A stretch of DNA of 64,000 nucleotides, taken from positions 3,658,001 through 3,722,000 of the forward strand of contig JAPEIS010000001.1 in assembly GCA_029531795.1 (NCBI GenBank), read 5' to 3'. The stretch is from Sclerotinia nivalis. Lineage: Eukaryota; Ascomycota; Leotiomycetes; Helotiales; Sclerotiniaceae. This document shows, piece by piece, positions 1 through 12,020 of the stretch. The stretch's first letter is position 1. Every line of letters starts with the position of its first letter. Made by a program: the position numbers and the translations under genes. Below the pieces are notes generated by a model that ran no database searches, had not been told where the DNA came from, and saw nothing but the letters and a program-made list of their open reading frames with translations.

Positions 1-2655
1 TTGGTTCAGATATCCCTTTCTTCTCTTGACGTGTCTTGTTAAATATGTCGTAGAAGCTCTTAGTAACATCCGGTATGTTGCGAAGTCAGGCCCTCGAGTG
101 TTCAAAATAACTTGGAGAATCGGATACCGTCTCCAGTGTTATGAAAAGAGGCTTCTGAAAGTATGAGATAGGTCTTGATGATGAAGGATCTTTGCTGGCA
201 AATGGTGAGAACAAGGTTGTGAATGTTCGAGATACATTGGTATGTTTGCTAGTATTCCTGGTCTATTCCTTCTTTCCTTTCTCCCCGTATATTTGTAGAT
301 GAGATTCGTGTCAATCCTACCCTCTTCACAGTATGTGTAAAGTGCAATCAACCAAGTTTGGTCGATTCAAATGTACCAGATCCCAACCGAGGACATGGAC
401 TACCATACGGGAAGAGCATACCATACGGGAAGAGCATACCATACGGGAAGAGCACACCGATAGGAAGAGCACACCGATAGGAAGAGCACACCGATAGGAA
501 GAGACAATTCCACCCCCTGAACAGATATCTTCCAAAACATCAGCATCCTCGTTTCTTCAGGCTCATGAGCACAATGACATACACTGGATCATGAATTAAA
601 CGTCCGACATAACTTACTGCGTCCCCTATGGCCTTTCCTGCTGTCACGTCATAGGGCTCATCGGTATGCTTAACATCACACAGGACATCCCACCTAATGG
701 TAACTGTTTGTATTTTTATCGACTGCAGTCGAGATTCGAAAGCTAGAGGTGTTGTTATACAAATTCATATTAAGTTTCCTCCCAACCGCAATGAGCATTT
801 CAAATGGATTCTCGGATCCAAAATCTCTCATGTTCAAACTGCAGTTCGGACTATTGAAACCCCTGAGGTGGTTGTATTGACATGTTAGTGAATCACATGC
901 CAAGCACTGCCACTGCCACGTACATGGGAACCGCATAATACCAGGTCAATGAGGTAGAGACATAGGCAATCAAACATACCCTCATTGATTCATAGAGACC
1001 TGAAGTGGACCTGAAGTGGCGCCATGGTGGCTGCTTCACTTGCTGTCGGTGTACGATTTTCAAAGTCTAATTCAGTACCTAACGATGGTTCAATCCGACT
1101 AAATTCTTAGGATTCCAAGTAAATGTAGGAAATTTCGTGTTTTAACGACATGTGATATTGATGAAGTCTTTTCAGATAATCCAAGAGATATTAAGAGGTT
1201 GTAAGAATGGGCTCCCATTGCCGAGATCGGGCCTCCTCGTGGCAGAATGGCATTTTGGACAGTACCTTGAATACAAAATCATGTTAGAATCTTCAAGTGT
1301 ACTCTGTAAGTCCGTTCAAATACCTTAGAAAGAGATCTGATTCCTACCATTCCCCTTTTGAAAGGAATTTGCAAGACTTCAAAGACACTTTTTGGGAAGT
1401 CATGGTCTAGTGTTATCAACAATAGTGTTTAATAATGAAAGGAGAAGTGCCACCAACGCATTTTGAATCATTTTACAATATCAAAATCTCATGAACTCCA
1501 CAATATGGGATTCCTAGTGAAAATTATGGCTCCTTTAGCCCGGGGGAATATACATGTGGTGATCCTGAGTTGTGGTAATATATTTGAGTTTGGATTGGTA
1601 GACCGTGGCAAAGTGTTTTTTGCTACGGATTTTCTTCTAAAACGATAACATATAAGAAGATTTGCAGTACATGAATACAAAGCCTTTAAAAGTATCAATG
1701 GAACGATCAACTTCAAAATCTTCAAAATTAGCCAGCGTTTCCGAAATTGTCAAGTGTTGACTTCCTTTACAAACCACGATTAAAGCCCCTCGCTAATTCT
1801 ACCTGACACTCAACCTAGACACTTTATAGTCCTCCAAGCTTTACTAAATAAACTCACAATAGTAAAAGGAGTGTGAAGAATAGATTCAAATCTTTTGGAT
1901 CTAATAGCAGAAGAGGAAGATTCATTTAGATGTTGAGAAAGACTATTGAAACTGCATCAAAGTGGTTGCCCCTGGCTGTGACTTCAAGGAATAAAAGACA
2001 TTAACAATGCGATGCTGCACGGGGAATAGGTTTGATTGAAAGCAATATGCCGAAGTGTACGATTCAATGCAATATCACACGGACTTGTCTACATATCCTT
2101 CAAAGTTAACGAAACCATTCAGCTAAAAGCTCTGGGGAAGGATTGAAAGTAGTTGAAAGGAAAGGAAAGGCAAGGAAGACTTTTAGATAGTTAGAATACC
2201 ATTAGTCATGAAAAAGAAGTAGTGAAATAGCGTCTTCCATTCCTTGCATTAGATGCTTAGTGTACCGGCATCTAATAAACGGGTTTTTGGAATGTGCCTT
2301 TTGTACATATAATTGGCTCATCCGAGTGATTTTCCTTTAGGCCCAGCCACAAATCTCTTGTCCATTCTCTCCTTCTTCCACTTCTTCAATACAACCTTTC
2401 AACCACCACAACTTCCACACACCATACATACCCCTACCTCTTACTATTGAACAACGCCGCCATTGTAGATTCAAGATACTTCTACGTCTCTATTAATTCT
2501 TTAACAATTTTACTATCGAGAATCTTGTTTTTCTTACTCATCTGTTTCGCTCTTGACTGAGGGAGCAAGCCACAGCCTGGTGGACCCTCGTCAACTTTCG
2601 CGTCTCCTCAATAACATACATTAATGTTGCAGCAACGCGACACATTTCGACCAAT
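1..2655. other. Intergenic region upstream of ASH1-like gene; no gene recognised
   Basis: No reading frame here has family similarity or plausible exon structure. At 402-503 there is a short tandem array (17-18 bp units containing the word GGAAGAGCA, first three with ACCATACG, then four with ACCGATA). From about 2370 the plus strand becomes C/T/A-rich (runs of CTTC, CAACC, CCACAAC), which resembles a fungal core promoter and 5' leader for the gene starting at 2656. The remainder is unremarkable and may include decayed repeat sequence. Confidence 0.5.
402..503. repeat. Minisatellite, 17-18 bp unit
   Basis: Seven adjacent copies of a GGAAGAGCA-containing unit are visible. The first three read ACCATACGGGAAGAGCAT-like and the last four ACCGATAGGAAGAGCAC-like, so the array has two subfamilies, as expected from local amplification. 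Confidence 0.85.
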
Positions 2656-5116
2656 ATGTTTTCTACTATGCTAGATAGAATGGGCGCATCGTCTCGCTCT
2701 TCCAGCAAGCACGAAATAACGCGTGCCCCTTCTGCGGAATCGATCAATACCGCCATTACCGTTGACGACACCTCAAATCTAGATTCCTCATCAACGCCTC
2801 CAACAAGCATTGGGGACAATGTTAGTGTCACTTCTGCCACTACCAAGCCTGAGCCTACTACCGACGAGGACTCAATTGCCTCCGAACAAGATAGACGAAG
2901 TCAGCGAGCATGCGCAAAGGTCGAGTCCTACAATGTTAAGATTCTAAGTGGCACGGCTGTCCATGCCCCGAGGAAGTTTTTGAAGGATAATGACACTCTG
3001 GACTATGAAACACGGCGGCAAACTATATCAGGAGGCGAATTGGAGGGTGCATTGGGCTCAATAAATACATCTACCAGCTCTATAGGGAAGAGTGCACCAA
3101 AACTGGTTAGTGAGGGAATTGATGATTTGGACTTGTCCTGGTCAGTCAAGAAACTACCTAAATCAAGCAGCGACATCAGCCTCCCCAGCAGCCCAAAAAC
3201 TACTGCTAGGAAGGAGGAGGATCCCTCCCGACGGAAGTCTTTACGATCAACATCTAGCGAAAGGGTAGGAGGACTCACAAAGAAGATCAACGTGTTAGGA
3301 AAGAGGAGTCGAAAGGAAATGGAGGGAGGTCTTCAGAAGGCGAAGAGGGAGCTTAGGAACCTGGCCGATACGAAAGAGTTCGCAAAGATCGAAACGGAAC
3401 CTGTTGTATTGGAAGTATGGAGCAATGGAAAACTTGTGCCAAAGGAGTCGGCGAGGAAGAAGAAGAAGGCGGAGGAGGCCCAATCGCAAGCCTCCGAATC
3501 TGAGCCTGCCAAGGCTCCAGGAAAGAAGGCAGCGCAAGGCAGGAAAGAGAAGGCTTGGTTGACCAAGGGGCTCTACGCTGGGCAGGATCCGGCAAATCTT
3601 GATTGGTTCAAATCTTCCGGAAATGCAAAGTCGGCTTTCAAGTGGACTGGAAAGCCAAATAAAGCCTTGCCATTGCCCTTATGGAATGGCCAAAGATTAC
3701 TACATGTTGGAAGAGACTTCAAATTACCCTTCGACATTTGCGCTCCACTTCCTCCGGGACAACCCAAGCCCACCGAGTGGTACAAGACTTCTCACAGTAA
3801 GCTTCAGTGAATTTTCGGCCCTCTCATGCACTTGCTAATTCTTCACAACAGATCGATTCATTGGAGAAGCTGGTACAATGTGGAAGAAATCAAACTTGTT
3901 TGATAGCTTCTTCTCTAAGTGTATCTGTAAACCCGACACAGGTTGCGACGAAGATTGCCAAAATAGGATCATGCTTTACGAATGCGACGACACCAATTGT
4001 GGCGCAGGCCGTGATAATTGCACCAATCGTGCATTTGCTGAGCTCTTCAACCGTCGCAAAGGCAACTCGTTTCGTAAAGGTGGTAATAAGTATGAGATTG
4101 GCGTTGAGGTTATCAAGACAGCTGATCGTGGCTACGGAGTTCGAAGTAATCGCTGCTTCAACGCAAACCAGATTATCGTTGAATATACAGGCGAGATTAT
4201 CACAGAAGACGAATGTGATAGACGTATGAATGAGGATTACAAAGATAACGAGGTAATCACTTTCACTTTCCAGAGAAAAACAATTTGGCTGACTATTACA
4301 TAAAAGTGTTACTATCTAATGTCGTTTGATCAGAACATGATCATTGATGCGACGAGGGGAAGCATTGCTAGATTTGTTAACCATTCCTGCAGACCAAATT
4401 GCAGAATGGTGAAATGGATTGTGGAGGGCAAGCCGCGCATGGCCCTGTTCGCTGGCGACAATCCTATCATGACAGGTGATGAGCTCACCTACGACTACAA
4501 TTTTGATCCGTTTTCCGCCAAAAACGTTCAAGCATGTCGATGCGGCAGTGACAATTGCCGTGGTGTATTGGGACCTCGACCAAAGGATCAGAAAGTCACG
4601 AAGGCCACCACTATCAAAGAGGTTGTCAAAGCAGGTATCAAGGCTGGCAAGCGAAAGCTCCAGCAGATGATTGGTGACGACGAAGATGACGATGATGTTC
4701 AGATTCTAAAGAAGCGAAAGACGAAGGCGGCCACGGGAGTTAAGCAATCTATCTCTACAGCTACCGCGAATGTTGCAAGCACTGTCAAGAAATCAGTTTC
4801 CTCGCGATTATTGAACGCTCGCCTTGCGGTTGGCTCGAATAAGAAGACGGTTAAAGTTAGCCAAGCCACAGCCGCCCCACTGAAGACCTATGGAAAGAAG
4901 CAGATGAAGCTGTCGTCAAGCAGCACGAGTCTGACAATCGTTTCGCCTGAAAAGAGTCCCAAGGCCAAGAATACGACGGAGGGAGAAAGCGTCGTAACTA
5001 AAAGTACAGCACGAAATATGCGTGCTTCCAGACGGTCAAGCGTGTCTGATGATGTTAATGAGAGTACGATACGGGTTGTCACTGACTTCGAAGAAGAAGT
5101 AGAAGAAGAAGATTAA
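2656..5116 (+). CDS. ash1: ASH1-type SET-domain histone-lysine methyltransferase
   Basis: Three exons, 2656-3796, 3852-4252 and 4307-5116, give a 783-residue protein. Introns start GTAAGC and GTAATC, with branch points TGCTAAT and CTGAC. The first 380 residues are charged and low-complexity. An AWS-like Cys cluster (about 403-440), a SET domain (about 460-580) and a post-SET motif follow. Visible catalytic-core motifs are EYTGE (491-495), RFVNHSC (536-542), ELTYDYNF (573-580) and post-SET CxCx4C (591, 593, 598). AWS-SET-postSET order without an obvious WW or SRI module favours the ASH1 H3K36 methyltransferase group over SET2. The tail (about 604-783) is basic and ends in an acidic stretch. 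Splicing restores the SET core exactly (DNE|CYYLMSF). Expected to act in the nucleus on histone H3; the ASH1 assignment is by domain order and is strong but not proven. Confidence 0.9.
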
Positions 5117-5687
5117 ATGAAGGAATTGTAACCATGATCAACACAATTTTGGCTGCATTGTTAGGGGTGCTGTTGCGCGGCGCGAGGGAAATGCTAGGAT
5201 TGGAATGGGTACATGGACTTTTATCATGTTTGGGCTGGCATGGCTAAATCTTCAACGACAGGCGTATGGCTTTTCAATTATGTATGAATATCTACTAATA
5301 GTCCCTCAATTCGAGATTTTTGCTTCAATTTGCTTCATTTTTGTTTGCTTTGTAAAATGTCTAATCAGGTGGAAATGCACGACTAGATTGATTGTATGCA
5401 GCCACCAGCCTATCTACGAGGTGTTTTTTAATCGAGATTTTAGTGCCGGATGCCACCGCCTTTACAGAAATAATTTCCAAAGACCATCAGACTTCATAGA
5501 ATAATTATCAGCCTCGAGGACTATAAAACATTTATTCTAATTAAGCAAAATTTGGTCAATTATTTATAATTTGCTACCATCACATTTATGCTTAACATGA
5601 TATCATTTGCATAATAAAACTATCCCTCAAAACCATAAATCCCGCCACAGAACGGAGAACTGAGAAGTTCTCCCCACAAATACACTC
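5117..5687. other. Intergenic region between ASH1-like gene and carrier
   Basis: Contains the 3' region of the methyltransferase gene and, from about 5500, an AT-rich stretch leading to the carrier start. No credible gene seen; a 99-codon ORF at 5205-5504 has no recognisable family features. Confidence 0.6.
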
Positions 5688-6942
5688 ATGAACACCACAG
5701 AGAATAGCAGCAAACGCGCATTGCACGAGCTGCATTTACCACAATCTAGAGAAAATGGAGATCTGGGACCTTCGCAATCAGGATTCGTATCAAAAGTAGC
5801 AGCAAAGCCTGCCCCGGTCGCAAAGTCATGGGCGCATTTCGTTGCGGGAGGGTAAAATATTGCCCCTCTATCTTGATATTTGATGCTTTAAGGTCCACCA
5901 CTGACATACTTTTGACTACAGTGTGGGAGGGATGACAGCCGCAGCTTTCACGGCACCCCTCGATGTCCTAAAAACACGCCTGCAATCCGATTTCTACCAA
6001 GCGCAACTGGCGCAGAGTCGTTTGGCCAAGGGAATTTCTCCACATGCACATCTCTCTCCAATACGCAGCGGGCTCTTACATTTCCGTGAAACCTTTCAGA
6101 TACTGGGGTCAGTACATAGAATTGAGGGATATCGTGCGCTGTTTAAAGGACTGGGGCCAAATCTTGTCGGCGTGGTTCCTGCGAGGTCAATCAACTTTTT
6201 CGTCGTGGGTAATGGGAAGAGGATATTGGCGGGATATAATGGTGGAGAGGAATCGGCGTGGGTAGTTTGTCTTGCGGCCGCCGCTGCGGGAATTACAACG
6301 AGTACGGTTACGAATCCAATTTGGTTAATCAAAACCAGGTTACAACTGGATAAAAATGTGGCTGAGAGGGCGGGGGATGTGGGAAAGAGACAGTACAAAA
6401 ACAGTTGGGATTGTATCAAGCAGGTTGTTAGGGGAGAGGGAATACGGGGTTTATATAAAGGGATGAGTGCGAGTTACTTGGGCGTTACAGAAAGTACGTT
6501 GCAATGGGTCTTGTATGAGCAGATGAAGAAGAGCTTAGAGAAGAGAGAGGAGAGGATAAATTTGAGTGGGAGACCTAAGAATATTTGGGATCATTCTGTA
6601 CAATGGACTGGAAGCTTAGGAGCAGCGGGTTTCGCAAAGTTTGTGGCAGCACTTGCGACCTACCCTCATGAGGTGAGCTCGAAATATAACTTTTGTCAAT
6701 CGCTAAGCTAACAATACATGTAGGTTTTACGAACACGCCTACGACAAGCACCTCTAGACCATGGACGCCCTAAATACACTGGACTCGTCCAATGCTTCAA
6801 CCTCGTTTGGAAAGAGGAGGGCATGGCTGCTTTATATGGAGGCTTGACACCACATCTATTGCGAACAGTACCGAGTGCCGCTATCATGTTTGGCATGTAT
6901 GAAGGAATATTGAAATTACTGGAAAAGCCAGCTTCATCCTAA
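5688..6942 (+). CDS. RIM2: Mitochondrial carrier, Rim2-like pyrimidine nucleotide transporter
   Basis: Exons 5688-5851, 5922-6672 and 6724-6942 give 377 residues. Introns have GTAAAA..ACAG and GTGAGC..GTAG ends. The three carrier repeats each show the Px[D/E]xx[K/R]x[K/R] signature: PLDVLKTRL near residue 67, PIWLIKTRLQ in the middle, PHEVLRTRLR across the last exon junction. The W in the second signature and the YPHE preceding the third are typical of the Rim2/SLC25A33/SLC25A36 branch, which exchanges pyrimidine nucleotides across the inner mitochondrial membrane. The start at 5688 adds a polar 45-residue N-terminus before WAHFVAGG, the usual entry to the first helix. Length is normal for the family; no disabling change seen. 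Confidence 0.9.
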
Positions 6943-7604
6943 GATGGCAAGGAGGAGCCGAGGAGATGTACAACACATGAACAGGATTTTACGATGGCGT
7001 TTGTATCAAAAAATGCGGCATATGACGACTATCGGGACTATAGTATGCCACTTCAGGCTAGGACCGGTCACATACAGTGTATATTAAGACATTCATGGCG
7101 CTTCGTGGGAATGGATGTTATTAATAGATCATTGGTATTGTATCTATGTATACATAGTGCACAGTGGGGTGGACATTCCGCTCCAAAGACTCAAATAGAC
7201 AAGAGCAATTCTGCAAAGATAATAAACACGAGTTTATGAAACCAGATATTATTTGCTCTTCTGCTTGATTCTGATATAGCTAGTATCGCAGAACCCGCAA
7301 CTAAAATTGTGCAACCATAGTTTCCCCAATAAATGGAAATGCAGCCACCCACCAGCTAAACGCCCTTGGTATATGTGAGAAGATCGAAGCAAACTGCGGT
7401 AACACCTCCCACCCCTTTTTGCTCATGAAATCACCCTACTCCATCCCATAATTGTATGCTATCTTGTCGTATTACAGGTTTCTGCATCGGAGCCTTCGGC
7501 CTTGAGTGTACCATTGATATCGCCTTTCCCATGCTATTTGGACGTCGTCTCTTGAGTTTCCGTTGAACATGTTGAATCCTCATTTCAGACTCTTCTAGAT
7601 GACT
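6943..7604. other. Convergent intergenic region
   Basis: Lies between the convergent 3' ends of the carrier (+) and the sorting nexin (-). No gene recognised; it should hold both 3' untranslated regions. Confidence 0.6.
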
Positions 7605-8378
7605 TCACCAAGCATTCCGGTCCCAGTTTGGATCTACTCCCCATAGATTAGCATTACCCCTTCATTATAAATTACCTTCATCTCCGAATCCCACAGCTCC
7701 AGAGATAGAATAGCAAGACATATAGGTGAACCAAAGAACAAGATAAACTCACCCTGTACAAAACCCGCCAAAACCTTACTACCCGTTTGCAAAAGCGGGT
7801 GTCCAACCACGATCTGCAAGAATCGCTCCAAACCCTCTCTCCGATGCTCAATTACATCATCACTGAATCTATTCGTGAAGACTTTTCCGGGCAGGGGAGG
7901 AATCGTCACGCGCGCACTCTCGCGCTCGAGAATGTCGCGGAAGTACTCGAAATCGCTGTAGCGGCGTCGCACGGTACTGTTGCGTAGTTTGAAGGCGGGA
8001 ATGTTGGTGCTGCAGTTGATTTCGTAGTCGGTGTACATGTTGCGGCCGATGCCGTGGGTTTGAGGGTCGGTGACCTAGAGGCGGGAGGTTGGGTTAGTTG
8101 GTTGTTTGGCTGTTTGTGACGGGGAGAAGTGGAGGTTGGGCTGGATGCCAGGCATGGAATGGTATGGAATGGTATGGAATGGTATGGAATGGGATGGGAT
8201 GATATACTTCTATCTCGAGGAAGTTTTCGGGAGGTCCGTAGATCTCTTCAAAGCTTTGTTGGCGGGAATCAGGCATGGCTTGCATGGCGGATGGGATGCT
8301 AGATCTTCCTGGAGATGTAGGAATTATGGGAGTGGGAGAGGTTTGGCCGGTCGCCGGCGATCCTGCTGGTTGCGCCAT
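7605..8378 (-). CDS. SNX3: Sorting nexin SNX3/Grd19 (PX domain)
   Basis: Minus-strand exons 8208-8378, 7753-8074 and 7605-7633 encode 173 residues, the normal length for SNX3/Grd19. A Pro/Ser-rich N-terminus leads into [13 protein letters not shown], then a complete PX domain including [17 protein letters not shown] and PPLPGK, the region that contacts phosphatidylinositol 3-phosphate. The last exon is only 29 nt and supplies [13 protein letters not shown], the conserved SNX3 C-terminus, confirming the last splice. Known members work with retromer to recycle cargo from endosomes to the Golgi. Intron 1 (8075-8207) carries a GGTATGGAAT tandem repeat. Confidence 0.92.
8159..8205. repeat. 10-bp tandem repeat inside SNX3 intron 1
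   Basis: About four copies of TGGTATGGAA occur in succession, followed by a degenerate GGGATGGGAT unit, directly adjacent to the 5' splice site of the intron. Confidence 0.85.
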
Positions 8379-9417
8379 TTTTGAAGGTTATCAAGCTGTG
8401 ATGATAAGAGAAAGAACTTGATTATCCAGACAAACAAACACAAATTATGGTAGTTATTTTGTCTATGTGAATTTATTTGTGACGTGATGTAATCTTAAAA
8501 TATGACGCTTTAAGAATTTGTCTTCTGGATGGATGAATTTCGCTATGCGCTCCTCGTCTTATGCGTCGGATATATACACGCGGAGGTTTACTAAATAGGT
8601 AATTATATCTTGGTGGGGCAAATGTTGGGATGTTGGGGGTTTCCCCTCTTTTTACAACGAAGGCGAAGGAGCTGTGGTGGAACATTATGAGGTATGTAAA
8701 TGTAAATGTAAATGTAAATGTAAATAAATGTAAATCATATCAGATTTATACTCAAAAGGGATTTAATCCAGTTATTCCTCGATATCATTTTCTTGATTCC
8801 CCTATCTCACTCTTTTTCAATTCTTTATATTTTGCTTTTCTCTTTTATAAATAAATTTTTCACTCTACAAACTTCATTCTAGAAGTGTTTAGCTCTTATT
8901 CTTATTAACCACTCTTCCGGATCGAATCAATGGCCATTTATCTCATCGATTGATTGATTGCTTATTCCATTTACGTCCTTTATCAGTCTAAGACTATGTA
9001 GGACGGCTAAGATGAGATGCCGTATAGGGAACCGGCACCCGCAGTAACTCGTGGTAAGCATGTACCAATCAAAGCATACAACTCATAAACCCCCTTCCTC
9101 GACCCGATGGGGTTTTGAGCCTATATAATCCTGCTTATCTCCCACTCTGACAGCCTCCTCAGTTCCCTCCCGGAGGATATTCAAGGCTTTTAACAATATC
9201 ACTATAGCAGAATCACTTATTAAAAGCTAAAAGTATCAAGTTAACTAGTGCCTCCTATATGGAGATGTAAACGAGCATGCTTCAATTTGCGGTAACAACT
9301 GAAAACTGTTATCTAAGGCCTTAAGATACAGAAAATGAATGTGATTCCGACACCATTGCTACACTAAGCAAGTAAACCCTGAACTGGGCTTTTCACCACA
9401 CCGCCGCTTCTGTAGGC
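8379..9417. other. Intergenic region between SNX3 and small secreted protein gene
   Basis: Contains the SNX3 promoter, a (TGTAAA)n array at about 8695-8736, and a module at 8944-9012 with GATTGATTGATT followed by ACGTCC and TCTAAGACTATGTAGGACGGCTA that recurs in diverged form near 11105-11165. No gene seen. Confidence 0.5.
8695..8736. repeat. Hexanucleotide array (TGTAAA)n
   Basis: Five to six near-perfect copies of ATGTAA on the plus strand, followed by one copy interrupted by AATA. Confidence 0.85.
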
Positions 9418-9759
9418 TTAGGGCGCAGAGCAAGAGCCCCCGGCGGTATCAACGCAGATAACTCTCCCGTTGCCACAGTCCGTGCAATAAGCATGCTCAG
9501 AGGTCATACAGTTACCCTCTCCAATTGTGCACTGACCACCGACGTGGACGCAGTTGGTGCATCGCCCGCTCAACGAGCGAGGCTAGGATCAGGTTAGCCA
9601 CGACGACTTAAGTTAACCTATGTCACTGAAACTTACAACTTCACGAACCACGGTCAGTCCGTCTTTCCGAATCACTTCGATACCCATTGGGCTTGGAGCA
9701 GGGTTTGCCATGGCGCCGAAGATGACCATAGAAGCGATGATGGAGAAGGTGATCTGCAT
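9418..9759 (-). CDS. Small secreted cysteine-rich protein (8 Cys), two exons
   Basis: Exon 1 is 9637-9759 and exon 2 is 9418-9582, joined over a 54-nt intron (GTAAGT..CCTAG) to give 95 residues. The N-terminus MQITFSIIASMVIFGAMA is a clear signal peptide. The mature part after the junction holds eight cysteines in the spacing CX2CX6CX6C-X7-CX2CX6CX7C, so the two halves look like an internal duplication. An alternative start 14 codons upstream (9801) would put polar residues before the hydrophobic core and is less likely. A TATAAAAG box lies at 9907-9914, about 150 bp upstream. I do not recognise the family; secreted, small and Cys-rich fits an effector or defence-type peptide, which is inference only. 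It is the last intact gene before a repeat-rich AT island. Confidence 0.75.
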
Positions 9760-9906
9760 AATGGATGATTTGATAGTCTTGAAGTGTTGGACGATTGACA
9801 AGAATTGTATATGGTTGTGTTAAGGTGTAGCTGTATTGATTGTAGATTTGATTGCTGTGTTTGTTGGCGAATGCGATTTCTCAAGAACCAGCAGGAAAGG
9901 GCGTGT

Positions 9907-9914
9907 CTTTTATA
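9907..9914 (-). promoter_or_regulatory. TATA box of the small secreted protein gene
   Basis: The minus strand reads TATAAAAG 148-155 bp upstream of the chosen start codon, at the usual distance for a fungal gene with a short leader. Confidence 0.5.
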
Positions 9915-9962
9915 TTCATAAACTGGCTGACAAGGGAATCAACACATACTCTCTTTCTATAG

Positions 9963-10115
9963 AGGATCATGATTATCTGCTTAGAAGTACTTGCGTCACA
10001 GAGTGTGCTATTTGAGACACTCACGTCAACCTACTGATCGTTCTCCCAATCATCAAAGCTACCATCTCGTAAAGGATCATGATCCTCTGCTTAGAAGTAC
10101 TTGCATCACAGAGTG
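9963..10115. repeat. Pair of 43-bp direct repeats upstream of the secreted protein gene
   Basis: Copies at 9963-10005 and 10073-10115 differ at only a few positions; both contain CTGCTTAGAAGTACTTGC. They lie just upstream of the TATA box of the cysteine-rich gene, 110 bp apart. Confidence 0.85.
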
Positions 10116-11279
10116 CATGCTTCATTGCAGTAGCGATAACAAATTCTTTGATCCGTACGAATGAAGATCAAATCTACCCTAGTACCTCGTCATAACAGCG
10201 CAAAGACTGCAACCATCTGGTCTTGCTGCACTCCTGCATTCTTAATAATGATTCACTATAGCGGATATAGTATGTTATTTGTGAGAGGATCTGAAAATGG
10301 CGGAGTCGTGCATAATCCTTCAATGAACATGGGGAAAAGCTTGATTTTCGCTTGGCTATTTTCAAATATCCTGGAGACGCGAGTAGATTTTCAATGGGAC
10401 TATGATACGAGCTACTTATCAATATTGAAGAACAACGAGGCGAGGAGCTGCAGTAAGATCTCTACCGGGTTAAAATCCGAAAATTAGTGGGCTCGGGGTG
10501 AGGGGGGGTTTAGTAATATGGGGGGAAGACTACTTTGGTTCCCGAGGCGCAGGGGCTGTTCTCTATGATGGTTACCCGGTGGAAGTGTACTACCTTAAAG
10601 ATAATTGGATACATTTTTGGGATTATACGAAGTTAGGATTGAAGGTTCAAGCATTCTATCCACGGGCTTTTTTTGACTTGGAAATTCGTTTCGTTATTGT
10701 CAAGGTAATTGTACTCATATGGATCTATGAGTTGTACATATTGCGGGATAGAGAAGAATTCACTTTGAAAACACGATTGGTTACAATTCAGAGTAGATGT
10801 ATTGAACGGACGCTTGTTATCTGAAAGGCTCATGTTAACCTCACCATCTTACATTCTACGGGAGGCCGCGAAAAGGCACTGACGACTATAAGCTGACAAC
10901 TATAAGCTGACAACTATAGCTAGCTAAATGCATAGGCCACAGACTAAGCCACACTATAAGAGGTTAAAAACCTGGTATATAACGTTAGATTACTACGCTA
11001 ACATTACTAATCTTCAAGGATTAGAGCGTAGCTACTAGGACTCGGCCGAAGTTGGCACTGTCGTGTATCCCAAGGTGTGTTACTTGTGGAGCTGTTAAGT
11101 TGCATAGTTGATTGATTGATTGAATTAACGTCTACACTGAGTTTAAGACTATCTAGGGCGGCTAGGGGGCTCGAAGAGCTTATAGCGGAATGCTATAAGC
11201 AGATACTAGCTAGCTAGAATACATTTAAGTGGTCTATATTTCGAATTGGAAGAGCAAAAACTAATCCTAGAGTTCTAAG
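10116..11279. other. Non-coding transition into repeat island
   Basis: Two moderate ORFs (10161-10487 and 10498-10824) are in different frames, lack recognisable features and are not supported as genes. 10880-10925 has a short ACAACTATAAGCTG tandem motif. 11105-11165 resembles the (GATT)n module at 8944-9012. Confidence 0.5.
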
Positions 11280-11671
11280 TGTTACGCCACTACAATCTCC
11301 AATCACGTGGAAGTGGTTGAAGGATTGATAGAAAGGCCGTGGTGGTCTCTATTAAGGGTCAAACAGGGGTTTGGTGGAGTGAGGATATAAATGATTGTAT
11401 TGTATAAAGGAATCCATCTTAGTTATATAGATCTTCGTATTTGAGAGCATTTGGAGCCTGAGAACTCTCATGCTTCTGGAGCATATGGACCTTTCAGTTT
11501 CCAAAGGCTCCATTACGTGATTATGTGAAGTGATCCATTGTGATCCAATTAATAACAATGATCGTGCAAGGTGATCTCAGGAGGACCTTAATCCCATACT
11601 AATTCCAAGGAATTAGATCGTAAGTGCACGCGGTCGGTTAGTACAAGGTCCGTGGTCTTATCGACGTAACA
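11280..11671 (-). mobile_element. Solo LTR, family E
   Basis: Reads on the minus strand from TGTTACGTCG (11671) to GGCGTAACA (11280), so it has TG..CA ends and is about 392 bp. Parts of the same sequence occur at 21560-21835 and 26821-27241, both on the plus strand. The 5 bp flanks (CTAAG and GATTG) do not match, so the target duplication has decayed or the copy is rearranged. Confidence 0.7.
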
Positions 11672-12020
11672 GATTGGGGCTGTTTTGAATACTCCTAAGA
11701 TCTTTCGATAGAAATAATATATATTTGCAAATCTATAAGTCTTTTACAATATATTCAATAAGATTACAAATATAAATAAGAGTAATCAATTTTTATTATA
11801 TTTTCCCAGATACTAAATATCAATCTTAGTATCCTTTGAGAAGATTGTTTTTAAACAAAAATAATCTTTCTCTATTCATTATTCTATTTACTTCTTAAGT
11901 TTATTCGATATTTTTATTATCAATTGCTTTATATTTTATTATAAATCAATATATATATTCATCCTTTCGAACTATATAAATAATATTATTATCGTTATTA
12001 TTATATATTATACTTTATAT

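Noticed and set aside
10161..10824. Two adjacent ORFs of 108 codons each (+)
   Set aside because: They are in different frames, have no family-like segments and no splice signals that join them; the region is transitional into repeat DNA.
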